From the NCBI RefSeq assembly GCF_023195835.1, contig NZ_CP096200.1:620001-684000 (forward strand): DNA of 64,000 bases. Reading direction: 5' to 3'. The notes under the pieces are model-generated. The model made no database searches and was not told the origin of the DNA. It worked only from the letters and a program-made list of their open reading frames with translations. The stretch comes from Vibrio sinaloensis. GTDB lineage: Bacteria > Pseudomonadota > Gammaproteobacteria > Enterobacterales > Vibrionaceae. Position numbers and translations under genes: made by a program. Shown piece by piece: positions 1-7,948 of this stretch (the first letter of the stretch is position 1; every line of letters begins with the position of its first letter).

Positions 1-174
1 AACAATCTCTGACAGGAATTGCTCAGATCCGAGGTCGCCATGCAAAACACAGTTTTCGCCACCCTCTTCATAGTTCACTACAAACTGCAGTGCAATCTTG
101 GCACCATTCGGCCATTGTGGGTTAGGTGGATGGGCTCCGTAACCTACCAAATCACGAGGATAGTCCTTGGTCAT
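1..174 (-). CDS. puuE: Allantoinase PuuE, N-terminal part (cut by window edge)
   Basis: This is the first 58 codons of a minus-strand gene that runs off the left edge. The start ATG is at 174-172 and the frame stays open to base 1. The peptide begins MTKDYPRDLVGYGAHPPNPQ and contains FVVNYEEGGEN, the signature N-terminus of the polysaccharide-deacetylase-like allantoinase PuuE (cofactor-independent, allantoin to allantoate). It lies downstream of the rutR-like gene on the same strand, with a RutR-type box (275-290) in the gap, so it probably has its own regulated promoter. The catalytic domain is outside the window. The family call rests on the N-terminus and on the adjoining urate pathway. 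Confidence 0.85.
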   Translation of the reverse strand, partial: MTKDYPRDLVGYGAHPPNPQWPNGAKIALQFVVNYEEGGENCVLHGDLGSEQFLSEIV

Positions 175-274
175 ATGATTCCTTTTCTGCTTAACATGGT
201 GAATCGACTCGCGTTCACTCTTAACACCGCCCACAAGATGTAAACGGTTTGATTATTTTTTGTTAAGCAAAAAT

Positions 275-290
275 CTGACCAAGTGTTCAG
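275..290. promoter_or_regulatory. RutR-type operator, copy 1
   Basis: The 16-mer CTGACCAAGTGTTCAG is an imperfect dyad matching the known E. coli RutR consensus TTGACCANNTGGTCAA. A-rich and T-rich outer arms (AAAAAT, GTTTTT) extend the symmetry. It sits between the stop of the rutR-like gene and the start of puuE, where it could control puuE. Confidence 0.7.
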
Positions 291-300
291 GTTTTTCGAT

Positions 301-945
301 TTAGGCGAGTAGACCCAGCCCTTTTAGCACCGTCTGTACGGTAAATTCCTGAGCTTGTGCATACTCATCATCATTGAGTTGACGGCCTTTGAGTAAACCA
401 ATTTCAGTATCAAAATCGGCGTAAAACTGGGTCGTCCCCCAAATCATAAACATCAAATAAAGCGGCTCAATCGCAGGGAGCTTTCCCGCATCAACCCAGC
501 CTTGAATGACGCCGGTTTTTTCTTTACTCCAGGTGATCATTGGCCGCTCGAGCGTATCGCGAATAACTGGCGCGCCTTGAATGATTTCCATGGCAAAGAT
601 CTTTGATTCTAAAGGGTGTGAGCGGCTATAGCGCATTTTCTCGCGAATATAATTTGCGATAACTTCTGCGGGCTCTTGTTGACCATTTTGGTCGGAAAAC
701 CCCTCGTTCCACATATCCATGATCTCACCGAGTAGCGCTTTATAAAGACCCGTTTTAGATTTGAAATAGTAGAGTATGTTCGCTTTGGGCAGGTCGACGC
801 GATCCGCGATGGCCTGCACTGTGGTGCCTTTAAAGCCGTGCTTTGCAAACTCCTCAGCGGCCGCACGCAATATAAGCGATTGATTTTTCTTTCTTATTGC
901 CCCTGATTGGGCCGACTTATCATTGGTTGTTGTTGCTGTTCCCAT
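301..945 (-). CDS. TetR-family regulator, RutR-like
   Basis: A 214-residue one-domain regulator with an N-terminal TetR helix-turn-helix (about residues 20-70). Its recognition segment LPKANILYYFKSK closely resembles RutR (VSKTNLLYYFPSK). The C-terminal ligand domain also follows RutR, with HPLESKIFAMEI, GAPVI and FMIWGTTQFYADF. E. coli RutR represses pyrimidine degradation and touches purine genes, with uracil or thymine as ligand. Here the surroundings are entirely purine catabolism, so the effector may be a purine intermediate (inference). The start at 945 is backed by AAAGGAA seven bases upstream. Four matching operators in this window make it the likely local master regulator. Confidence 0.85.
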   Translation of the reverse strand: MGTATTTNDKSAQSGAIRKKNQSLILRAAAEEFAKHGFKGTTVQAIADRVDLPKANILYYFKSKTGLYKALLGEIMDMWNEGFSDQNGQQEPAEVIANYIREKMRYSRSHPLESKIFAMEIIQGAPVIRDTLERPMITWSKEKTGVIQGWVDAGKLPAIEPLYLMFMIWGTTQFYADFDTEIGLLKGRQLNDDEYAQAQEFTVQTVLKGLGLLA

Positions 946-1318
946 CTGTTAGTTCCTTTATGACATCACCGCTGTCAAATCCATCTATGACTACATTCAT
1001 CCTTCTGCCATCTTCTGTCAAGGACCGTCATTTATCACTCAACATTTGCTGCCATTGTGCCCATTTAGCGCACCAGATTAGTGCCCCTGCACCAATCCGC
1101 GACACCAAACTGCGACACAGAAACCACTAAAAGCTAGCACCTACGTTGCATTTCAATTTCTGAACACTTGGTCAGGTTATTGCATTGGCCTATTTCATAA
1201 TCACCACTCTCTGTCTTAGTCGAAACTGGACCTCACTAAGACCAAAAATGGAAGCGCCAACATCATCACACCTATTCAAAAGTGCTGGTTGGCAAGAGAT
1301 GAAAGGAAGTCGCTCAAC
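946..1318. promoter_or_regulatory. Divergent intergenic region between rutR-like gene and ABC operon
   Basis: 373 bases without a convincing gene. It separates the minus-strand regulator from the plus-strand ABC operon and holds one RutR-type box (1160-1175), about 145 bases before the ABC start and 215 before the regulator start. The open frame on the plus strand here has no recognisable protein character. Nothing else is evident. Confidence 0.5.
1160..1175. promoter_or_regulatory. RutR-type operator, copy 2
   Basis: CTGAACACTTGGTCAG is the exact reverse complement of copy 1 at 275-290. It is flanked by CAAT on the left (1154-1157) and ATTG on the right (1179-1182), extending the dyad. It is placed to control the ABC transporter operon and perhaps the divergent regulator gene. 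Confidence 0.7.
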
Positions 1319-2872
1319 ATGAAAACAAAACCACTGTTAGAGCTCTGGAATGTCAGCAAGATTTTTCCAGGTGTGATAGCAAATGACAACGTCAACCTGA
1401 GACTCGATGAGGGAGAGATCTTGGCCTTGCTCGGCGAAAACGGAGCAGGCAAGTCAACCCTGGTTAAAATGATCTACGGCGTGAATCGCCCAGACAAAGG
1501 GGCGATTTTGTGGCGCAATCAAGAAGTTGAAATTCGCTCACCCAATCAAGCCAGAGCCATGGGTATCGGTATGGTATTTCAACATTTTTCTGTGTTTGAA
1601 ACCCTCACCGTTGCAGAAAATATCGAGCTGGGCTTAGACAAGCACTTTGTTGACTCACTTCCTGATTTACGCCAAGCGATCATCAGCATCAGTAAGAAGT
1701 ATCAGCTTCACGTCGACCCTGATAGATACGTACATAGTCTAAGTATTGGTGAGCGCCAGCGGGTTGAAATCCTGCGCTGCTTGATTCAAGACGTCAAGCT
1801 GCTGATCCTAGATGAACCAACCTCAGTACTCACGCCGCAAGAGGTCGCTGGTCTGTTTCGCGTGCTGCGCAGTTTGGCCGCGGAAGGATGCAGTATCTTA
1901 TTTATCAGCCACAAGCTGAAAGAAGTGACAGAGCTTTGCCATCGCGCGGTGATATTACGTGGCGGGGTCGTCAGTGGTGAATGTGTTCCCAGCAACGAAA
2001 CCCCCGACTCCATCGCCCGCATGATGGTCGGTAGCGATGCGGAACTGTCTGAAAACTACCCAAAAAAATACTCTCAGCAAAAGGTCTTTGAAACTCATCA
2101 ACTGACACTTCCCCCTTCTCATCCATTTGGCTGCGGCCTCAATGACGTCTCACTTAGCCTCAATGCAGGAGAAATTCTCGGTATTGCAGGGGTTGCAGGA
2201 AATGGTCAAGAGGACCTTTTGCAGGCGCTCAGTGGTGAAGATACCCGAGCAGACAGCCACACCATTGTATTTAACGGGCAGCCGGTGGCGAAAAAACACG
2301 CGGGAGAAAGGCGAGCGCTTGGCATGGCCTATGTGCCCGCGGATCGCCTCGGGCAAGGTGCGGTGCCGGAAATGAGTTTAACTGACAACACCTTGCTGAC
2401 TAACTCCCGCTCATTGGTCAAAAATGGCTGGATTTTGCGCAAAAAACTGCGCCGCCTCGCCGATGCCATCATCAAAGACAACAAGGTCAAATGTCACAAC
2501 CAAGGTTCGCAAGCCAAAAGTTTATCAGGCGGAAACTTACAAAAATTCATTATTGGACGTGAAGTTCAGCAAACGCCACAAGTGCTCATTTGTGCCCATC
2601 CGACCTGGGGCGTCGACATCGGCGCCGCCAGTGCGATTCATCGCCAATTGATCGCCCTGCGTGATGCGGGGGCCGCAATCTTGGTGATCTCAGAAGATAT
2701 AGACGAGCTGTTTGTCATCTGCGACCGCATGGCCGCTCTCTATGAAGGTCGCTTATCACCGAGTGTCGAGACACAGCGCACCAATATTGAAGAGGTCGGA
2801 AAGTGGATTGCTGGCAGCTTTAGCGCCAGCAGTGAATCCAATGACACATCGAAGGAGAGCGCCCATGCTTAA
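1319..2872 (+). CDS. BMP-type nucleoside/purine ABC transporter ATP-binding protein
   Basis: A duplicated ABC ATPase of 517 residues. The first domain carries Walker A GENGAGKST (residues 39-47), signature LSIGERQRVE and Walker B LLILDEPTSVL. The second has a degenerate Walker A (GVAGNGQED) with signature LSGGNLQKF, the usual asymmetric arrangement of YufO/RbsA-type ATPases. The start is taken at the ATG at 1319, nine bases after AAAGGAAG, rather than the upstream TTG at 1289. It overlaps the next gene by 8 bases and forms one operon with two permeases. The association with xanthine dehydrogenase and a BMP binding protein suggests nucleoside or purine base uptake (inference). Confidence 0.9.
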   Translation: MKTKPLLELWNVSKIFPGVIANDNVNLRLDEGEILALLGENGAGKSTLVKMIYGVNRPDKGAILWRNQEVEIRSPNQARAMGIGMVFQHFSVFETLTVAENIELGLDKHFVDSLPDLRQAIISISKKYQLHVDPDRYVHSLSIGERQRVEILRCLIQDVKLLILDEPTSVLTPQEVAGLFRVLRSLAAEGCSILFISHKLKEVTELCHRAVILRGGVVSGECVPSNETPDSIARMMVGSDAELSENYPKKYSQQKVFETHQLTLPPSHPFGCGLNDVSLSLNAGEILGIAGVAGNGQEDLLQALSGEDTRADSHTIVFNGQPVAKKHAGERRALGMAYVPADRLGQGAVPEMSLTDNTLLTNSRSLVKNGWILRKKLRRLADAIIKDNKVKCHNQGSQAKSLSGGNLQKFIIGREVQQTPQVLICAHPTWGVDIGAASAIHRQLIALRDAGAAILVISEDIDELFVICDRMAALYEGRLSPSVETQRTNIEEVGKWIAGSFSASSESNDTSKESAHA

Positions 2873-4022
2873 GGTCCAACCTCGTATTGAGAGCTCAAAA
2901 CTCATGGCTTGGCTATCGCCGCTGATTGCCATCGTACTGACGGCATTTTTCTCAAGCTTAATGTTTATTGCCCTAGACGTCAGCCCTTTAAAGGCGTTTG
3001 ACGTGTTCATTGTGCAGCCGGTAAGCGATCCCTACAACTTAGGCGAGTTGATGGTCAAATCCGCTCCGTTACTGCTGTGTGCCATAGGTTTAGCCTTGTG
3101 CTATCGCGCCAACATCTGGAATATCGGTGCCGAAGGACAACTGCTGGTTGGCGCAGTGGTTGCAGGGGCGATAGCGATTCAAGCGAATGAGCAAAGCAGC
3201 AGTGTCCTCTTGATCCTGGCTCTATTGGGCGGTGTACTCGCTGGCATGGGTTGGGCCGCTATTCCTACCTTGCTTAATCGCATCTTCCATACCAACATCA
3301 TTCTCACCACCATAATGCTGAATTACATCGGCTTGTATGTGTTGCTGTGGTCAGTACATGGGCCATTAGCTGATCCGCAAGGGTTTGGTTTTCCTGAGTC
3401 GGTGATGTTTGCCGATAGCGTGTTGCTGCCGACCATAATGGAGCAGGGCCGCGCCACCATCAGTATCGTTATCGCGGTTGGGCTGGCGATTCTAGCGGGC
3501 GTCGCGCTATTTAAAACCTTACCCGGATTCCAGTTGCGCGTATTTGGCGAAGATCAGTCGGCAGCAAGGTACGCCGGCTTTGGAGGCAGCAAAATCATCT
3601 GGATGGTAATGCTGTTCGCCGGAGCGCTGGCGGGCTTTGCCGGTGCCGCAGAAGTGACCGGCCCGATTGGTCAATTGATTCCTTCGGTGTCACCTGGCTA
3701 TGGGTATGCAGCGATCATTGTCGCTTACCTTGGTCGACTCAACCCATTCGGCATTATCTTCGCTTCCTTATTTATGGGCACCCTATATATGGGCAGCGAT
3801 CTGGCACAAATCGAGCTCGGCTTACCCACCGCCATTACTGGGCTGTTCCAAGGCACTTTATTGTTCCTGCTATTAGCGTGTGACTTCTTAATTCACTACC
3901 GAATCACCATCGCGCCAAGAGAGACATCGAAACGTCGAGAACAAGCCTTCGAGCAAGCTAAACGCGCTCAAGACACACTAGCAACCGACAACAAATCCCC
4001 ACAGCAGCAAGGAGCGGCATGA
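2865..4022 (+). CDS. BMP-type ABC transporter permease (YufP-like)
   Basis: A 385-residue integral inner-membrane permease of the BPD_transp_2 family. It starts at the ATG at 2865, preceded by GAAGGAGAG, inside the end of the ATPase gene. The core shows NIGAEGQLLVGAV and NPFGIIFASLFMG, typical of sugar/nucleoside-type permeases, with about eight to ten hydrophobic segments and a charged, Gln-rich C-terminal tail. It shares ATGA with the next permease, so the pair is translationally coupled and should form the heteromeric membrane channel. Confidence 0.88.
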   Translation: MLKVQPRIESSKLMAWLSPLIAIVLTAFFSSLMFIALDVSPLKAFDVFIVQPVSDPYNLGELMVKSAPLLLCAIGLALCYRANIWNIGAEGQLLVGAVVAGAIAIQANEQSSSVLLILALLGGVLAGMGWAAIPTLLNRIFHTNIILTTIMLNYIGLYVLLWSVHGPLADPQGFGFPESVMFADSVLLPTIMEQGRATISIVIAVGLAILAGVALFKTLPGFQLRVFGEDQSAARYAGFGGSKIIWMVMLFAGALAGFAGAAEVTGPIGQLIPSVSPGYGYAAIIVAYLGRLNPFGIIFASLFMGTLYMGSDLAQIELGLPTAITGLFQGTLLFLLLACDFLIHYRITIAPRETSKRREQAFEQAKRAQDTLATDNKSPQQQGAA

Positions 4023-4951
4023 TGGATGTTCTATTTATTCAACAAATCTTAGTAGCTGCGGTTAAAACCGGAACGCCGTTGCTACTGATCGCGCTGGGCG
4101 AATTGATCTGCGAGAAATCAGGCGTGCTCAATCTAGGCCAAGAAGGCATGATGCTGATGGGCGCAATGGCCGGTTTTGCAGGTGCGTATTACACCGGCAA
4201 TCTCTTTTTTGGCGTAACACTGGCCATCATCGCGGGCATGACAATGGCTGCGCTGTTTGGGGCGCTCTCTTTGTCTCTCAACACCAACCAAGTGGCAACC
4301 GGTTTGGCGCTGACCATCTTTGGCACTGGATTGAGCGCATTTCTGGGAGGCAGCCTGGTCGGTTCTACATTGGAAGGCTTCAAACCGATCGCCATCCCTT
4401 TGCTCAGCCAGATCCCATTTTTCGGTGCGCTGCTTTTCCATCAAGATATTTTGGTTTATTTGAGCTTCGTGATTGTTGCCGCGGCTTGGTATGTGAAGCA
4501 TCAGACTCGGATTGGCTTAACCATTCGCGCTGTAGGTGAAAACCCGCATTCAGCCAATGCCTTAGGCATTCGCGTTATCCAAGTCCGCTACTTAGCGACC
4601 CTGTTTGGCGGTGCGATGGCCGGACTCGCTGGGGCTTACTTATCCCTTGCCTATACACCGATGTGGATGGAAAACATGACCGCAGGGCGTGGCTGGATCG
4701 CTCTTGCTCTGGTGGTCTTTGCCTCTTGGCGGATTGGATATTTGGCCCTTGGCGCCTACTTGTTTGGCTTAGCTTCAATTCTGCACTTAGTGATGCAAGG
4801 GTTCGGTTTCGACATCTCGCCGAATCTACTCGCCATGACCCCATACGTTGCAACTATCGCCGTGATGGTGATCATCAGCTCCAACGCGATCAAGCAAAAA
4901 CTCGCGACGCCAATGAGTTTAGGCAAACCTTTTGACCCGAAACTGCATTAA
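4019..4951 (+). CDS. BMP-type ABC transporter permease (YufQ-like)
   Basis: The second permease of the importer, 310 residues, strongly hydrophobic throughout. It contains ICEKSGVLNLGQEGMMLMGA near the N-terminus, the counterpart of the NIGAEGQ segment of its partner, and a conserved GENPHSANALGIRV cytoplasmic loop likely to contact the ATPase. The start overlaps the previous stop by four bases. A strong hairpin at 5015-5036 follows and closes the operon, leaving the binding-protein gene in its own unit. Confidence 0.88.
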   Translation: MMDVLFIQQILVAAVKTGTPLLLIALGELICEKSGVLNLGQEGMMLMGAMAGFAGAYYTGNLFFGVTLAIIAGMTMAALFGALSLSLNTNQVATGLALTIFGTGLSAFLGGSLVGSTLEGFKPIAIPLLSQIPFFGALLFHQDILVYLSFVIVAAAWYVKHQTRIGLTIRAVGENPHSANALGIRVIQVRYLATLFGGAMAGLAGAYLSLAYTPMWMENMTAGRGWIALALVVFASWRIGYLALGAYLFGLASILHLVMQGFGFDISPNLLAMTPYVATIAVMVIISSNAIKQKLATPMSLGKPFDPKLH

Positions 4952-5014
4952 TGCCAATCGCACTAATTAGATGTTCCGAGAATTGGTGTACCCCCTTAAT
5001 TTGATAGTCAACTC

Positions 5015-5045
5015 AGAGGCAGCATTCGCTGCCTCTTTCGCTTTC
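5015..5045 (+). terminator. Rho-independent terminator after ABC permease operon
   Basis: A perfect 9-bp stem, AGAGGCAGC (5015-5023) with GCTGCCTCT (5028-5036) around an ATTC loop, followed by a T-rich run. Confidence 0.85.
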
Positions 5046-5220
5046 TCCGTACCTACACAAGCACGCCACATAGTAGTGCGTTAACAGAATGTAAATGCAC
5101 CAAGACTAAACAACCTCTTCGCTCTGGCTGCTTTTCGTTGTTGCTAATGCGAGACCAGCAATAACAAAAGCCATTGATTTTTAATTAGTTTTCACCTAAC
5201 AGGCAAAAACATCGAAAAAC

Positions 5221-5236
5221 ACGACCAGTTGGTCAA
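5221..5236. promoter_or_regulatory. RutR-type operator, copy 3
   Basis: ACGACCAGTTGGTCAA matches the RutR core GACCANNTGGTC exactly. Outer arms AAAAAC (left) and GTTTTT (right) extend the symmetry. It is located upstream of the solute-binding protein gene. Confidence 0.75.
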
Positions 5237-5331
5237 GTTTTTGCAAAAAGACCCTAGGACGCAGAAAGAGACTAGCAAATCAAAGTCGCTATCAGCAAAC
5301 ACGGATATCACCATCGAAAAGGAAGTCATTC

Positions 5332-6408
5332 ATGAAAACAAAAACCTGGGTTAAAGCCGTCGCGCTCTCCCTTTCAACTCTATTCTCAACCTCGGTTCTG
5401 GCTGAAGATCCATTAAAAGTCGGCTTTGTCTATGTTGGTCCTGTGGGTGACCACGGATGGAGCTATGAGCACGACCAAGGACGTCAGAATCTAGAGCAGC
5501 ATTACGGCACTAAGGTGGAAACGACCTTTGTCGAGAATGTGCCAGAAGGCGCGGATGCTGAACGTGTCATCACCCAGTTGGCTAAATCTGGACACGACGT
5601 GATTTTTACCACCTCATTTGGTTTTATGAACCCAACCCTCAAGGCCGCGAAACGTTTCCCACAGGTGAAGTTTGAGCATGCCACCGGCTATAAACGTTCG
5701 AAGAACGTCTCAACCTACGCGCTTAGAACTTACGAGGGGCGTTATGTCTCTGGCGTAGCTGCGGGCATGGCGACCAAAACCAACACCATTGGCTATATTG
5801 CGTCATTCCCCATTCCTGAGGTGATTCGCGATATTAACTCAGTATTTCTTGGCGCTAAGAGCGTCAACCCTGATGTAAAAATCAAGATTGTGTGGGTCAA
5901 CACTTGGTATGACCCAGGTAAAGAGTCTGATGCGGCTAACGCACTAATGGATCAAGGCGTCGACATCATTCTGCAACACACAGACAGCCCAGCACCTCTT
6001 ATCGCGGCTGAAAAACGCGGCGTGATGGGTATCGGTCAGGCTTCAGACATGAGCCATTTCGCCCCTAAATCGCACATGTTCTCGGTGCGCAATGTGTGGG
6101 GACCTCATTACATCAGCAGCGTTCAGCAAGTTATGGATAACAATTGGAAAGCAGAAGATTTCTGGGGCGGCTTTAAAGACGATGTGCTGCAGATTGTGTC
6201 TATCAACCCTGAACTGCCTGCTGAACTCAAGCAAGCGATCACCGCTACGCAAGCAAAAATCAAATCTGGCGAATTCCACCCATTTACCGGGCCACTGAAA
6301 GATAACAGCGGTAAGGAAGTGGTAGCTGCAGGTTACACCATGAATGATAAGGAGCTCGCGGGCATCAACTGGTACGTCGAAGGTATCGACGCCAAGATCC
6401 CGAACTAA
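5332..6408 (+). CDS. BMP-family solute-binding protein
   Basis: A 358-residue periplasmic binding protein. It has a signal peptide of about 24 residues ending SVLA, then mature EDPLKVGFVYVGPVGDHGW, the hallmark N-terminus of BMP/Med proteins that bind nucleosides. No lipobox cysteine is present, so it is probably soluble. The start is preceded by AAAAGGAAG. The gene stands alone between two terminators, with its own RutR-type box, apart from the ATPase and permease genes. Separate transcription would allow the usual excess of binding protein over membrane parts. The exact purine ligand cannot be read from sequence. Confidence 0.88.
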   Translation: MKTKTWVKAVALSLSTLFSTSVLAEDPLKVGFVYVGPVGDHGWSYEHDQGRQNLEQHYGTKVETTFVENVPEGADAERVITQLAKSGHDVIFTTSFGFMNPTLKAAKRFPQVKFEHATGYKRSKNVSTYALRTYEGRYVSGVAAGMATKTNTIGYIASFPIPEVIRDINSVFLGAKSVNPDVKIKIVWVNTWYDPGKESDAANALMDQGVDIILQHTDSPAPLIAAEKRGVMGIGQASDMSHFAPKSHMFSVRNVWGPHYISSVQQVMDNNWKAEDFWGGFKDDVLQIVSINPELPAELKQAITATQAKIKSGEFHPFTGPLKDNSGKEVVAAGYTMNDKELAGINWYVEGIDAKIPN

Positions 6409-6416
6409 CCCTCATC

Positions 6417-6454
6417 GCCCGCTGTATGGCTTAACACCATCTGCGGGCATTTTT
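6417..6454 (+). terminator. Terminator after the binding-protein gene
   Basis: GCCCGC (6417-6422) pairs with GCGGGC (6443-6448), with an inner ATGG/CCAT pairing, followed by ATTTTT. Confidence 0.75.
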
Positions 6455-6455
6455 A

Positions 6456-6493
6456 CCCTCAATAACTTGACCAAGTGGACAGGTTATTGAGGG
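6456..6493. promoter_or_regulatory. RutR-type operator, copy 4, inside an 11-bp inverted repeat
   Basis: The box TTGACCAAGTGGACAG (6467-6482) is bracketed by perfect arms CCCTCAATAAC (6456-6466) and GTTATTGAGGG (6483-6493). It lies 43 bases before xdhA and should control the xdh-ura-gua-puu operon. The outer arms could also form an RNA hairpin. Confidence 0.75.
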
Positions 6494-6535
6494 AGCTTAA
6501 TCCATCCTTCGCCAGATACAACAACAGAGGTTGCG

Positions 6536-7948
6536 ATGCTAGAACTGATGCTCAATGACCAGATTGTCCAAATCGATTACGCAAAGCCAGATTCCATGCT
6601 GCTTGAATATCTCCGTGAGCAGCAAGGCTTAACAGGGACTAAAGAGGGCTGTGCCAGCGGTGACTGCGGCGCCTGTACTGTGGTTATGGTTGATACCGAC
6701 GCCGATAACGAGCTTCGCTACCGACAAATCAATGCCTGTATCACGCCACTCAATGCGCTGCATGGCAAACAGATCATCACAGTCGAACACTTAAGCCAAC
6801 ACGGCGTCATGCATCCTGTGCAGCAAGCCGTGGTTGAACGCCATGGCACACAGTGCGGTTTTTGTACGCCCGGCATTGTTATGTCGCTGTACGCGCTGTG
6901 CAAACAAAAGCAAGCACCAGACAATCCTGCTGACTATCTTGCTGGCAACTTGTGTCGATGCACCGGTTACGGCCCGCTTATCGAAGCAGCTCAACACATC
7001 GCCCAAGTTGAGATCTTTGACCCAGCACAACAGAGCGAACAAGCGCTCAAAGCTTGGCTCAATCAGTGCGATGAGCAACAAACGGTCAACTATCTTAAAC
7101 CGAAAACTCGCCAGCAATTGGCTGTAGCCAAACAGCAACTGCCCGAGGCTAAGCTGCTGTGCGGCGCTACCGATTTAGCCCTTGATGTCACCCAACAATT
7201 AAACACCATACCGCAAATCATTGATCTGTCTGAAGTGGACGACTTGCTCACCATTAGCGAAACCAAGTCTGGTTGGCGCATTGGTGCGGCGGTTCCACTG
7301 ACACAAGTCCATACTCTGATGAAAACCCATTTTCCCAGCACCAATGAAGTGCTGGAACGCTTGGGCAGCTTGACCATTCGCAATCGCGCTTCTCTAGGAG
7401 GCAGTCTGGGACACGCTTCGCCAATCGGTGACATCGCCCCACTGCTGATTAGCCTTAACGGCAAAATCGAAGTCGATGATGGAACCGATAAAATCCTCTA
7501 TGCCCCTGAAGATTACATTACCGGTTATCGAGAAACGCAGTTGAAGCCGAATCAATGGATCAGCGCAGTGCACATCCCAAGGCTTGCCCCCAATCAAAAA
7601 CATGCCATTTACAAAGTCAGCAAACGTTATGAAGACGATATCTCTACCGTGGTACTCGCACTCAACCTGACGCTAGATAGCGAGCAAAGAGTCAAACACT
7701 GCATTCTCTCGGCAGGGGGGATTGCCGCCAAGTCTGTGCGCTTGACTGAACTGGAGAACCTATTCATCGGTCGACCTTTTACTCAGCTGTTGGTGCAAAA
7801 AGTCAAAGCGGTCGTGCCTGAAGTCATTCATCCACTTTCTGACGTTCGTGGTAGCGCCGAGTATCGCGTCCAGTTGGTTCAAAACCTACTGCAACGTTTC
7901 TACTTAGAGTGTCATCAAATTTCAACAAGGTTGGCCGAACATGCGTAG
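6536..7948 (+). CDS. xdhA: Xanthine dehydrogenase small subunit (2Fe-2S and FAD)
   Basis: The 470-residue iron-sulfur/flavin subunit of a two-subunit xanthine dehydrogenase. The N-terminal ferredoxin-like cluster uses C39, C44 and C47 (GCASGDCGACT). The second 2Fe-2S domain shows QCGFCTPGIVMS and GNLCRCTGYG. From about residue 170 follows the FAD-binding domain, with TIRNRASLGGSLGHASPIGD. It passes electrons from the molybdenum subunit to NAD+. It starts at the ATG at 6536 after an AGAGG site and overlaps xdhB by 8 bases. Length and order match gammaproteobacterial XdhA. Confidence 0.95.
   Translation: MLELMLNDQIVQIDYAKPDSMLLEYLREQQGLTGTKEGCASGDCGACTVVMVDTDADNELRYRQINACITPLNALHGKQIITVEHLSQHGVMHPVQQAVVERHGTQCGFCTPGIVMSLYALCKQKQAPDNPADYLAGNLCRCTGYGPLIEAAQHIAQVEIFDPAQQSEQALKAWLNQCDEQQTVNYLKPKTRQQLAVAKQQLPEAKLLCGATDLALDVTQQLNTIPQIIDLSEVDDLLTISETKSGWRIGAAVPLTQVHTLMKTHFPSTNEVLERLGSLTIRNRASLGGSLGHASPIGDIAPLLISLNGKIEVDDGTDKILYAPEDYITGYRETQLKPNQWISAVHIPRLAPNQKHAIYKVSKRYEDDISTVVLALNLTLDSEQRVKHCILSAGGIAAKSVRLTELENLFIGRPFTQLLVQKVKAVVPEVIHPLSDVRGSAEYRVQLVQNLLQRFYLECHQISTRLAEHA

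Larger units (their letters stand above)
4952..5331 (+). promoter_or_regulatory. Intergenic region before the binding-protein gene
   Basis: 380 bases without a gene. It contains the terminator hairpin of the ABC operon (5015-5045) and a RutR-type box (5221-5236) about 95 bases before the start of the solute-binding protein. No small ORF with a convincing ribosome site was found. Confidence 0.5.

Noticed and set aside
19..243. Plus-strand open frame of 74 codons at the left edge
   Set aside because: It is antisense to the start of puuE, whose minus-strand product matches the allantoinase N-terminus.
897..1130. Open frame of 77 codons upstream of the ABC operon
   Set aside because: It overlaps the 5' end of the regulator on the opposite strand, and its product has no protein-like pattern or ribosome site.
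4984..4994. GGTGTACCCCC resembling the GGGTAC elements of the LacI cassette
   Set aside because: It lies in a terminator region 45 kb from the cassette with no dyad partner, so it is probably chance.
7090..7464. Minus-strand open frames inside xdhA and xdhB
   Set aside because: They are shadows of strongly conserved plus-strand enzymes, without ribosome sites or recognisable products.
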